Source: Alphaproteobacteria bacterium UBA1002
GTDB lineage: Bacteria > Pseudomonadota > Alphaproteobacteria > Rickettsiales > UBA998
Length of the DNA stretch: 6,124 nucleotides
Reading direction: 5' to 3'
Assembly: GCA_002291845.1 (NCBI GenBank)
Contig: DBAU01000027.1
Location: 1-6,124 of the forward strand
Under the pieces are notes generated by a model. It was not told the origin of the DNA and ran no database searches. It saw nothing but the letters and a program-made list of their open reading frames with translations. Position 1 is the stretch's first letter, and every line of letters begins with the position of its first letter. Below are positions 1 through 6,124 of this stretch, piece after piece. Made by a program: the position numbers and the translations under genes.

Positions 1-327
1 GGCAACGATATACTGCTCAAAGGTGAAATTGCCACCTGCGACCGCCTCGTGATCGAAGGCTCGGTGGACGCCCGTTTGAATGATGTCCACACGGTCGAAA
101 TCGCCGAGACCGGTTCCTTCAAAGGCACCGCTGAAATCGAAGATGCTGAAATCAGCGGCCTTTTCGAAGGCGAGCTGATCGTGCGTAACCGCCTCACCAT
201 TTATGCCACCGGCAAAGTCCGCGGCAAAATCGCCTATGGCGAAATCGAGATTGAGCGCGGCGGCCAGATGACCGGTGAAATCACCATCGGCGCTCCCGGT
301 AAAGGCGAGAAGTTCAAGGCCGCCTGA
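1..327 (+). CDS. bactofilin family cytoskeletal protein (5' end outside window)
   Basis: Bactofilins are small beta-helical proteins that polymerise without nucleotide into filaments and serve as scaffolds for cell shape, stalk or polar structures and wall enzymes. The frame is open from base 1 to the TGA at 325-327, giving 108 visible residues. The fragment begins in the domain (GNDILLKGEIATCDRLVIEG) and continues with the short glycine-and-valine/isoleucine-rich repeats of a right-handed beta-helix, such as EGSVDA, GSFKGTAEIEDAEISG, TGKVRGKIAYGEIEIERGG and MTGEI. It ends in a short charged tail (GKGEKFKAA). The N-terminal tail and true start lie upstream; the GTG at 49 is an internal valine codon, since conserved domain sequence precedes it. 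A terminator follows directly, so this is the last gene of its transcript. Family assignment is strong; the particular cellular role cannot be read from sequence. Confidence 0.9.
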   Translation, partial: GNDILLKGEIATCDRLVIEGSVDARLNDVHTVEIAETGSFKGTAEIEDAEISGLFEGELIVRNRLTIYATGKVRGKIAYGEIEIERGGQMTGEITIGAPGKGEKFKAA

Positions 328-349
328 GGCTTCTAGCTATCGGCAAACC

Positions 350-382
350 AAAGGGCCTGCCCTCCCGGCAGGCCCTTTTTTT
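350..382 (+). terminator. intrinsic terminator after the bactofilin gene
   Basis: A GC-rich hairpin pairs GGGCCTGCC (353-361) with GGCAGGCCC (367-375) around a 5-base loop (CTCCC). Flanking A-U pairs from 350-352 with 376-378 extend it. A run of seven T follows at 376-382. This is a textbook rho-independent terminator starting 22 bases after the bactofilin stop, and it separates that transcript from the ast genes. Confidence 0.93.
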
Positions 383-410
383 ATGCTATAAACGGCCTCC
401 CACAGGTGCC

Positions 411-439
411 TTGAGTTCCGCTTGGCCCGGAAGTACTAT
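411..439 (+). promoter_or_regulatory. candidate sigma70-type promoter for the astADB block
   Basis: TTGAGT at 411-416 (4 of 6 matches to TTGACA) and TACTAT at 434-439 (4 of 6 matches to TATAAT) are separated by exactly 17 bases. It is the best-spaced pair I found between the terminator and astA. The expected start point, 6-8 bases after the -10 box, is about 445-447, at the astA ATG (447). The transcript would then be leaderless or nearly so, which agrees with the lack of a well-spaced Shine-Dalgarno sequence there. I see no clear operator palindrome. The call rests on consensus matching by eye. Confidence 0.35.
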
Positions 440-446
440 CATCGGT

Positions 447-1469
447 ATGTATATCCGTCACGTTACCGCGGAGGATCACTCCGCCATTCTTGATCTCGCC
501 CGGCAGGCTGGCTTTGGCATGACCTCCCTGCCCCCGGATGTCGAGGTGCTGCAGCAGAAAATCACCCGCGCCATCGGCACCATCAGCGGCGACCCGGCGA
601 TGCAGGGCAAGGAAGCCTTTTTGTTCGTGCTGGTGGATCCGGAAGAAGAGACAGTGGTCGGCACCTGCGGCATCAAGGCGCATGTCGGGATCGATCAGCC
701 GTTTTATTCGTACAAGCTCTCCACCATCATCCAGTTCTGCCAGAGCCTTGGCGTACGCTCGCCGCAAAAAGTGCTGCACATGGTCAATGACTATGACGGC
801 GCGACCGAAATCGGCTCGCTGTTTCTCTCTGCCGCCTACCGGCGTGACCGCATTGGGCGCTTCCTGTCGCGCATGCGCTTTTTGTTCATCGCCGAGTTCC
901 GCCACTTTTTTGATGAGCGCGTCATTTCAGAGATTCGCGGTGCCCACGATGCCGAAGGCCACTCACCGTTTTATGATGGAATTGCCCGGCATTTCTTTCA
1001 GATGGATTTCCATCAGGCTGATTACACCAATGCGACGCAGGGCAATCAGTTCATTGCGGACCTCATGCCGAAATACCCCATCTATGTGAATCTGCTGCCC
1101 AAGGATGCACAGGCCACCATCGGCAAACCGTTCGTAGAGAGCGCGGCCGCCGTAGCCATGCTCGAGCGCGAAGGCTTCCGCTATAACAACTACCTCGACG
1201 TATTCGATGGCGGTCCGACACTGGAAGTGCGCGCCGATGACATCCGCACCGTACGCGAAAGCCGCCGCGCCGTGGTCGGTGATATCGTCCGTCAGCATAG
1301 CGGTACGCCGGAGAAATTCATGATCTGCACCACGCAACTGGCGAATTTCCGTGCGGCGCTGGCACCCATGGAAGCGTCCGCCGATGGCAGCCGCGTGACA
1401 CTCACCCAATCCGCCGCGGAGCAGCTGGGCGTTACCCCCGGCGACACCGTGCGCTACGCAAAGGCATAA
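447..1469 (+). CDS. astA: arginine N-succinyltransferase (AST pathway step 1)
   Basis: AstA transfers succinyl from succinyl-CoA to the alpha-amino group of L-arginine, giving N2-succinylarginine and CoA in the cytoplasm; this commits arginine to the ammonia-yielding AST route. The product is 340 residues, close to the roughly 344 of E. coli AstA, and is colinear with it. Family signatures in order are TSLP (26-29), EIGSLFLSAAYRR (121-133, matching the ELCTLFL..WR block), the RxLxFxxAxFR-like helix (144-152), SEIRGAHDAEGHSPFYDGI (161-179), FFQMDFHQADY (183-193), FIADLMPKYPIY (202-213) and EGFRYNNYLDVFDGGPTLE (242-260). I chose ATG 447 because residues 2-6 (YIRHV) align with the family N-terminus (VIRPV); an in-frame TTG at 411 would add 12 unrelated residues. 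The nearest purine-rich stretch, GGAAG at 429-433, is 13 bases from the ATG, too far for a normal ribosome binding site. It is the first gene of the astADB unit. Confidence 0.95.
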   Translation: MYIRHVTAEDHSAILDLARQAGFGMTSLPPDVEVLQQKITRAIGTISGDPAMQGKEAFLFVLVDPEEETVVGTCGIKAHVGIDQPFYSYKLSTIIQFCQSLGVRSPQKVLHMVNDYDGATEIGSLFLSAAYRRDRIGRFLSRMRFLFIAEFRHFFDERVISEIRGAHDAEGHSPFYDGIARHFFQMDFHQADYTNATQGNQFIADLMPKYPIYVNLLPKDAQATIGKPFVESAAAVAMLEREGFRYNNYLDVFDGGPTLEVRADDIRTVRESRRAVVGDIVRQHSGTPEKFMICTTQLANFRAALAPMEASADGSRVTLTQSAAEQLGVTPGDTVRYAKA

Positions 1470-1471
1470 CC

Positions 1472-2944
1472 ATGAGCGGCTCCCTGTGGATTGATGGCGT
1501 GTGGGTCGAAGGCCAAGGCGAGTCGCTGATCTCGCATGAGCCGGCCAGCGGCGCGATAGCCTGGCAAGGCCACACCGCCAGCGCGGCGGATGTCGATAGC
1601 GCCGTGCGCGCCGCACGCCGGGCCTTTGCGGACTGGTCTGGCCGCCCGCTGGATGATCGGATTCTCCTCATCAAGCAGTTTCAGGGCGTGGTGCAGGTGC
1701 GTCAGGACGCACTGGCGGAGTGCATTGCACGCGAGATGGGCAAGCCGCTGTGGGACGCCAAAACCGAAGCGAAGGCCGTGCTCGCCAAAATCGATATTTC
1801 GCTCACGGCCTATCATGAGCGTACCGGATTCAAACAGTCAGAGGCGGCGGGCGTGCGTCAGCTAGTGTCGCATCGCGCGCTCGGGCCGATGGTGGTATTT
1901 GGTCCGTATAACTTCCCCGCGCATCTGCCGAACGGCCATATTGTCCCGGCGCTCATTGCGGGAAATACTGTGGTGTTTAAACCAAGCGAGCAGACCCCAG
2001 GCGTTGGCGCGTTTTACGCCGAATGCTGGGAAGAAGCCGGGCTGCCGCATGGTGTGTTGAACCTGGTGCAGGGCGCGCGTGAGACCGGCACCGCGCTGGT
2101 GGCCCATCCGGAGATTGCCGGGGTGCTATTTACCGGTAGCTGGCCCACCGGGCAGGCGATCCATCGCGCACTAGCAGGACGTCCGCAGGTGCAGCTGGCG
2201 CTGGAAATGGGCGGCAATAATCCGCTCATCGTGTGGGAACCATCCGACATTGACGCCGCGGCGCGGCTGGTGCTGCAATCGGCCTATCTGACCAGCGGCC
2301 AGCGTTGCACTTGCGCGCGGCGCTTGATTCTTCCGCAGGGCGCGACAGGTGATGCGCTGCTGGCGGCCCTGCAATCCTTGCTTGCCCGTGTGCGCATCGG
2401 GGCGTGGAATGAGACGCCGGAACCCTTCATGGGGCCGCTGGTGAACGCAAATCAGGCCGCGGCCGTACGGGCAGCGCAGGCTTCGCTGGAAGCCAAAGGC
2501 GGCCACGTGCTGATACGCAGTGAGGCATGGACCGGGCATAGCGCCGCCTTTACCACCCTCGGACTCATCGATGTCACCGCCGTGGCAGATCGGCCGGATG
2601 CAGAAATCTTCGGCCCCCTGCTGCAAGTGATCCGCGTGCCGACGATCGAGGCCGCGCTGGAAGAAGCCAATCGCACCGCTTACGGCCTGGCCGCCGGGCT
2701 AATTGCCGACGACCCCGCGCTGTGGGAGCGCTTCCGCACCACCGTGCATGCCGGCATCGTCAACTGGAACCGCCCATTAACCGGGGCCTCCAGCGCGGCG
2801 CCATTCGGGGGGTTCGGGCAGAGCGGCAACCACCGCCCGAGCGCGTATTACGCTGCGGATTATTGCGCGCATCCGGTTGCCTCACTGGCTCAGGAAACGC
2901 TAAGCGGCAGCGATCCCATCATCGGGCTGAGAGAGCCTCAATGA
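1472..2944 (+). CDS. astD: N-succinylglutamate 5-semialdehyde dehydrogenase (AST pathway step 4)
   Basis: AstD oxidises N-succinylglutamate 5-semialdehyde to N-succinylglutamate using NAD+. The 490-residue product belongs to the aldehyde dehydrogenase superfamily and matches E. coli AstD (about 492 residues) end to end. Visible landmarks are the oxyanion asparagine N147 in FGPYNFPAHLPNGHIVPAL (143-161), the cofactor-site lysine K170 in VFKPSEQTP, FTGSWPTG (220-227), the general-base glutamate E245 in LALEMGGNNPLIV, and the nucleophile C279 in SGQRCTCARRL. The C-terminal IVNWNRPLTGA, APFGGFGQSGNHRPSAYYAADYCAHPVASL block is typical of AstD rather than of general aldehyde dehydrogenases. It starts 2 bases after the astA stop, with AAGG at 1461-1464, seven bases before the ATG, inside the end of astA, so translation is probably coupled. 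All key residues are present, so I expect an active enzyme. Confidence 0.96.
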   Translation: MSGSLWIDGVWVEGQGESLISHEPASGAIAWQGHTASAADVDSAVRAARRAFADWSGRPLDDRILLIKQFQGVVQVRQDALAECIAREMGKPLWDAKTEAKAVLAKIDISLTAYHERTGFKQSEAAGVRQLVSHRALGPMVVFGPYNFPAHLPNGHIVPALIAGNTVVFKPSEQTPGVGAFYAECWEEAGLPHGVLNLVQGARETGTALVAHPEIAGVLFTGSWPTGQAIHRALAGRPQVQLALEMGGNNPLIVWEPSDIDAAARLVLQSAYLTSGQRCTCARRLILPQGATGDALLAALQSLLARVRIGAWNETPEPFMGPLVNANQAAAVRAAQASLEAKGGHVLIRSEAWTGHSAAFTTLGLIDVTAVADRPDAEIFGPLLQVIRVPTIEAALEEANRTAYGLAAGLIADDPALWERFRTTVHAGIVNWNRPLTGASSAAPFGGFGQSGNHRPSAYYAADYCAHPVASLAQETLSGSDPIIGLREPQ

Positions 2945-4296
2945 CCGCGCGGGCGTTTGAAGTGCAGTGCGATGGGCTGGTCGGCCCGACACACAACTAT
3001 GCGGGCTTAAGCCATGGCAATGTGGCCTCGCAATCGAACGCACAAAGCATCTCCGCACCGCGGCAGGCGGCGCTACAGGGGCTGGCCAAAATGCGTTTTG
3101 TGTCCGCGCTCGGGGTGCCGCAAATCGTGGTTCCGCCACAGCCACGGCCCCATCTGCGCTGGCTGCACCGGCTCGGCTTTACCGGCAGCCTTGGCCAGGT
3201 GCTCGATGCGGCCTGGAAGGCCTCGCCCAGCCTGCTGTATCAAGCATACTCCGCCTCCTCCATGTGGGCGGCCAACATGGCCACCGTCAGCCCCTCCGCA
3301 GATACCGCCGACGGGCGGCTCCATCTGACCCCGGCGAATCTATGCACCACGCCCCACCGCGTGCAGGAGCAGGATATCACCTACCCGCTGTTGCAAGCCA
3401 TCTTTGGCAAGGTCGCCGACATCCACGCGCCGCTGCCCTCCACCCCAGCCTATGCCGATGAAGGGGCGGCCAACCATATGCGCTTTTGCGGTGAGATCGG
3501 TGCGCCAGGCGTGGAAGTGTTTGTGTATGGACGGGTCGCCTCAGACCGCACGCAACCACAGCCAGTACGCTATCCCGCCCGCCAGACGCGCGAGAGCGTG
3601 GAAGCGCTGGCCCGCCTGCATCAGCTGCCGCACGCACGCCATGTGCTGGTGCAGCAGCGGCCAGAAGCCATCGATGCGGGCGTGTTTCACAATGATGTCA
3701 TCGCGATGAGCCATGGCAACCTGCTGGTCTATCATGCACAGGCCTTTGTCGAAGAAGCGGCGTTTCTTCAGGCGCTGCAGGCTAAACTTGCTCCGGTCGA
3801 GCTGATTGCCATCCGCCTGTCCGAAGACGAGCTTCCGCTCGACGCCGCCGTACGAAGCTATCTGTTCAATAGCCAGATCGTCAGCCTTCCCGAAGGAGGC
3901 ATGGCGATCATTGCCCCGTCAGAATGCGCAGACACTCCCGCCGCCCGTATCGCCCTTGATCGGCTGGTGCAAGCCCCGGATGTGCCAGTCCGTGCGGTGC
4001 ATTATTTGGATGTGCGTGAAAGCATGCGCAATGGTGGCGGCCCAGCCTGCCTACGCCTGCGCGTGCCGATGACCGATGCGGAATGGGCCGGCGTGCATCC
4101 GGCTTTCGTATTCACCCCGGCGCTTGATGCACAGCTACAGGCCTGGATTTCCAAACATTATCGCGAGACCCTGCGCCCGGATGACCTGCGCGATCCACAG
4201 TTTGCCAGCGAAGCTTTCTCCGCTTGGGAGGCTTTGGGTGATATTTTCCCCCTTCCCCCATCCCAAACCGCCGGAGACTCGCCTTTCACGAGGTAA
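2941..4296 (+). CDS. astB: N-succinylarginine dihydrolase (AST pathway step 2)
   Basis: AstB hydrolyses N2-succinylarginine to N2-succinylornithine, two ammonia and CO2; this is the nitrogen-releasing step. The product is 451 residues, against about 447 in E. coli, and has the pentein (guanidino-group-modifying) fold of its family. Family landmarks are FEVQCDGLVGPTHNYAGLSHGN (from residue 6), LHLTPANLCTTPHR (127-140), YADEGAANHMR (171-181, holding the expected catalytic E174), GVFHNDVIAMSHGN (247-260, with H250) and MRNGGGPACLRLRV (362-375, with nucleophile C370). The start is ATG 2941, overlapping the astD stop as ATGA. A GAGAGAG stretch at 2929-2935, five bases upstream, can act as ribosome binding site. 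The frame stays open upstream to 2722, but that stretch lies inside astD and lacks AstB similarity. It is the last ast gene here; no astE follows, and I see no hairpin terminator in the 51 bases after the stop. Confidence 0.96.
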   Translation: MTARAFEVQCDGLVGPTHNYAGLSHGNVASQSNAQSISAPRQAALQGLAKMRFVSALGVPQIVVPPQPRPHLRWLHRLGFTGSLGQVLDAAWKASPSLLYQAYSASSMWAANMATVSPSADTADGRLHLTPANLCTTPHRVQEQDITYPLLQAIFGKVADIHAPLPSTPAYADEGAANHMRFCGEIGAPGVEVFVYGRVASDRTQPQPVRYPARQTRESVEALARLHQLPHARHVLVQQRPEAIDAGVFHNDVIAMSHGNLLVYHAQAFVEEAAFLQALQAKLAPVELIAIRLSEDELPLDAAVRSYLFNSQIVSLPEGGMAIIAPSECADTPAARIALDRLVQAPDVPVRAVHYLDVRESMRNGGGPACLRLRVPMTDAEWAGVHPAFVFTPALDAQLQAWISKHYRETLRPDDLRDPQFASEAFSAWEALGDIFPLPPSQTAGDSPFTR

Positions 4297-4333
4297 ATTC
4301 TTTCTTAAGCTTCATGCCGTATGCTCTGATAAA

Positions 4334-4339
4334 AAGGGG
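4334..4339 (+). promoter_or_regulatory. ribosome binding site that sets the pilin-like gene start
   Basis: AAGGGG at 4334-4339 (within an A-rich stretch from 4331) lies eight bases before the ATG at 4348. An alternative in-frame GTG at 4339 overlaps this motif and so would have no ribosome binding site. This favours ATG 4348. Confidence 0.65.
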
Positions 4340-4347
4340 TGCTCCGC

Positions 4348-5139
4348 ATGAGACATCAAGGCTTTACCTTAGTTGAGCTTTCGGTCGTGATTGCCATTAT
4401 CGCGCTGCTGGCCGGTGGCATTGTGATGGGTAAAAGCGTGATGCGCGCCGCTGAGTTACGCACCGTGCTGAGCACACTGGATGAATACACGCAGGCCATA
4501 GGAAAATTTCAGGAAAAATATGGCGAGCTCCCCGGCGATATGTCGCGCGCCACGCAAGTCTGGGGCGCACATGCCACTTGCCCAGGCAGCAATCTGACTC
4601 CGTCAGTGGGCGTGGAAACATGCGACGGCAATGGCGATGGTTTTATCGGGCATAATCCAAGCGTTGCACCCACAAATAACTGGCTGGAGACCTATCGCGC
4701 ATGGCAGCATCTGGCCGCCTCTGGCCTGATCACCGGGCGCTTCACTGGTGTTCCCAGTAACACGGGCTTCCCTTCCATCGCGGAAGGGGTGAATGTGGCC
4801 GATGGTAAAGTGACAGGTACCGTCGTAGCCGTCACCCGGGGGGTAGACGCTGGCAACGGCACCGTTTTTCCTTCTAATTATGGAAACTATCTGGAATTTG
4901 GAAAAGTTAGCGCCCCTAGCGGAACCACCTCCTGGTCAAGCGGCGGCGCCATTTCAGGCAAAGAGTTGTTTAACCTCGACGCCAAGATTGATGATGGGCT
5001 ACCCGCGACGGGCAAGGTAATGGAATACCGCAACGCGGCACGGCCGGAATGCGTTTCTTCCGATGACCCTGCCACGGCCATTTATCGGCGCGATCTGGAT
5101 GTGCGCTCCTGCCACATCATTTACAAAACGGGCTATTAA
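4348..5139 (+). CDS. type IV pilin-like / pseudopilin-like secreted protein
   Basis: The product (263 residues) has a class III signal: a short charged leader MRHQG, then FTLVELSVVIAIIALLAGGIVMG. Cleavage by a prepilin peptidase (PilD/GspO type) is predicted after G5, leaving a phenylalanine to be N-methylated and the conserved glutamate at mature position 5 (E10). The hydrophobic helix (about 6-28) would anchor it in the inner membrane before assembly into a pilus or pseudopilus. It continues as an amphipathic helix (AAELRTVLSTLDEYTQAIGKFQEKY, 34-58), then LPGDM (61-65) and a Gly/Ser/Thr-rich globular domain. Four cysteines (78, 92, 235, 255) could form two disulfides outside the cytoplasm. 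DGNGDGFI (93-100) resembles a calcium-binding loop. At 263 residues it is longer than typical major pilins, so it may be a minor pilin or pseudopilin. No pilus or type II secretion assembly gene is nearby. Function beyond the prepilin class is not determinable. Confidence 0.85.
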   Translation: MRHQGFTLVELSVVIAIIALLAGGIVMGKSVMRAAELRTVLSTLDEYTQAIGKFQEKYGELPGDMSRATQVWGAHATCPGSNLTPSVGVETCDGNGDGFIGHNPSVAPTNNWLETYRAWQHLAASGLITGRFTGVPSNTGFPSIAEGVNVADGKVTGTVVAVTRGVDAGNGTVFPSNYGNYLEFGKVSAPSGTTSWSSGGAISGKELFNLDAKIDDGLPATGKVMEYRNAARPECVSSDDPATAIYRRDLDVRSCHIIYKTGY

Positions 5140-5281
5140 GTCACGTCTTTACCACAATCCACATGAACTCGACTTTCCCACCGTGCGGTTAATCATTTCT
5201 CAACCCTCAGCCACTATAGCTAATGTACGGCTACGCATGATCGGGTTTTGTGTGTGCCTCATCTTCTAAGACGGTGCTTTC
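5140..5281. other. gene-free spacer between the pilin-like gene and motA
   Basis: These 142 bases separate two functionally unrelated genes and are less GC-rich than the coding DNA around them. I looked for a terminator hairpin with a T run, for sigma28 (TAAA...GCCGATAA) and sigma54 (TGGC...TTGC) elements, and for a clear sigma70 pair, and found none I would defend. Only 4-base inverted repeats are visible (GGTT 5187-5190 with AACC 5202-5205; TAGC 5217-5220 with GCTA 5230-5233). A motA promoter probably lies here but cannot be placed. Confidence 0.5.
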
Positions 5282-6124
5282 ATGAAGTTTCTTATTGGCT
5301 TCTTTTTTACTATCGGCATGGTGCTGGGCGGATACATCCTTCACCACGGCAAGCTGGAAGTTCTCTGGCAGCCGACCGAGTTCATGATTATTGGCGGAGC
5401 GGCCATTGGCTCCTTTATCATTGGCAGCCCCGGCCACCTGATTAAGGCGGTGCTCGGCAACATGAAGCGCCTGATGCAAGGCTCACCCTACAAAAAGAAA
5501 GATTACGTCGAGCTGCTGACCTTGATGTATGAAACCTTTAAGCTGATGCGCTCCAAAGGCATGCTGGAAATTGAATCCCACGTCGAAAACCCCAAAGCCA
5601 GCTCGCTGTTTAGCAAATATCCAAAGTTTCTGAAAAGCCATCATGCGCTGCATTTTTTCTGCGACCATTTGCGCATTATGACCATGGGCGTGGAAGAGTA
5701 TTATGCGCTGGAAGAGTTGATGGATCGTGAACTCGAGGTGCATCACAAGGAAGCACACCACGTGTCGCATACCATCATCAACTTCGCCGATGCGATGCCG
5801 GCGCTGGGTATCGTCGCCGCCGTACTCGGGGTGATCGTGACCATGGGCTCCATCACCGAGCCGCCGGAAGTTCTGGGTAAACTCATCGGCGCCGCGCTGG
5901 TAGGAACGTTCCTTGGGGTATTGATGTCTTACGCATTCTTCGCGCCGATGGGCCGCCATATCGGCGAGCATATGGAATCAGAAGTGCGCTACATGGATAC
6001 CATCAAAGTGGCCCTGCTGGCGCATGTCAAAGGCAATGCACCTGCGGTTTCCGTCGAGTTTGCGCGAACCTCTATCGATCTCCACGAAAAGCCGGAGTTT
6101 GCCGAGGTCGAGAACGCCTGCAGC
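5282..6124 (+). CDS. motA: flagellar motor stator protein MotA (3' end outside window)
   Basis: MotA and MotB form the inner-membrane stator that couples ion flow, normally protons for this type, to torque on the rotor protein FliG. The frame is open from ATG 5282 to the window edge, giving 281 residues of an expected 285-295. It aligns with E. coli MotA with no gap through about residue 222, so key residues keep the same numbers: R90 and E98 in the cytoplasmic loop that contacts FliG, P173 and A180 in the third membrane helix (MPALGIVAAVLGV), and T209 and P222 around the fourth (VGTFLGVLMSYAFFAP). Membrane segments are about 1-21, 33-49, 171-190 and 201-222. The C-terminal signature APAVSVEFARTSI is present. 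AAGACGG at 5268-5274, seven bases upstream, is a weak ribosome binding site. motB would be expected just downstream, but the window ends first. Confidence 0.95.
   Translation, partial: MKFLIGFFFTIGMVLGGYILHHGKLEVLWQPTEFMIIGGAAIGSFIIGSPGHLIKAVLGNMKRLMQGSPYKKKDYVELLTLMYETFKLMRSKGMLEIESHVENPKASSLFSKYPKFLKSHHALHFFCDHLRIMTMGVEEYYALEELMDRELEVHHKEAHHVSHTIINFADAMPALGIVAAVLGVIVTMGSITEPPEVLGKLIGAALVGTFLGVLMSYAFFAPMGRHIGEHMESEVRYMDTIKVALLAHVKGNAPAVSVEFARTSIDLHEKPEFAEVENACS

Noticed and set aside
49..51. GTG at 49 as the start of the bactofilin-like gene
   Set aside because: The same frame is open to base 1 and encodes conserved bactofilin sequence (GNDILLKGEIATCDRL) before it, so the gene is simply cut by the window edge.
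411..446. TTG at 411 as the astA start, adding 12 residues
   Set aside because: The added residues match nothing in AstA N-termini, while the sequence from ATG 447 aligns from residue 2; the region reads better as promoter DNA.
381..905. 174-codon reverse-strand open frame opposite astA
   Set aside because: It is antisense to a clearly recognised enzyme and runs to the edge of the terminator hairpin; its sequence shows no domain and is typical of a GC-rich shadow frame.
963..1616. 217-codon reverse-strand open frame across the astA-astD junction
   Set aside because: It lies antisense to two well-supported genes and its Arg/His/Ala/Gly-rich product shows no recognisable family.
2722..2940. 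Upstream in-frame extension of astB by 73 residues
   Set aside because: It overlaps the conserved C-terminal part of astD and encodes Arg/Pro-rich sequence unlike AstB, whereas ATG 2941 gives the family-typical N-terminus and length.
4297..4347. Possible promoter for the pilin-like gene (TATGCT at 4320-4325 as -10)
   Set aside because: No acceptable -35 box lies 16-18 bases upstream (ATTCTT or TTCTTT), so it was not listed as a feature.
5063..5269. 68-codon forward frame crossing the pilin 3' end and the spacer
   Set aside because: Its first third is out of frame within the pilin-like gene, it has no clear ribosome binding site, and no motif is visible.
5483..5971. 162-codon reverse-strand open frame inside motA
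   Set aside because: It is the antisense shadow of a gap-free MotA alignment; its His/Phe-rich product has no family signature.
1..6124. Mobile element, CRISPR, toxin-antitoxin or defence cassette
   Set aside because: No direct or inverted repeats of useful length, no transposase or integrase motifs, and nearly all of the window is accounted for by five housekeeping or surface genes.

Overview
The window looks like ordinary chromosomal DNA from a flagellated, GC-rich Gram-negative bacterium. I infer an alphaproteobacterium, because the bactofilin and the pilin-like protein resemble types I associate with that class, but no rRNA or marker gene confirms this. All five real genes lie on the + strand and are tightly packed. 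I see no tRNA, rRNA, insertion sequence, phage gene, CRISPR array or long repeat.

Layout: (1) positions 1-327 hold the 3' part of a bactofilin gene, closed by a strong intrinsic terminator at 350-382. (2) A 64-base gap carries a plausible sigma70-type promoter whose predicted transcription start falls almost on the ATG of the next gene. (3) Positions 447-4296 hold a compact arginine-catabolic block in the order astA-astD-astB. A 2-base gap separates astA from astD, and a 4-base ATGA overlap joins astD to astB, so the three are almost certainly one transcription unit. They encode the first, second and fourth enzymes of the arginine succinyltransferase (AST) pathway. (4) After a 51-base gap, 4348-5139 encodes a secreted type IV pilin-like or pseudopilin-like protein with an intact prepilin peptidase site and a calcium-loop-like motif. 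(5) A 142-base gene-free gap follows. (6) Positions 5282-6124 hold motA, the flagellar stator proton-channel subunit, cut by the window end about where the protein would finish.

How the genes work together: AstA succinylates arginine, AstB hydrolyses succinylarginine to succinylornithine with release of two ammonia and CO2, and AstD oxidises the semialdehyde made by the transaminase AstC. astC and the last enzyme, astE, are not in the window, so the cell needs them, or substitutes, elsewhere. The bactofilin (cytoskeleton), the pilin-like protein (surface or secretion) and MotA (motility) have no evident biochemical link to the ast block.

I did not find a convincing new biological system. The points most worth checking are the possible leaderless start of astA, the isolated pilin-like gene with its calcium-loop-like motif, and the incomplete ast cluster.
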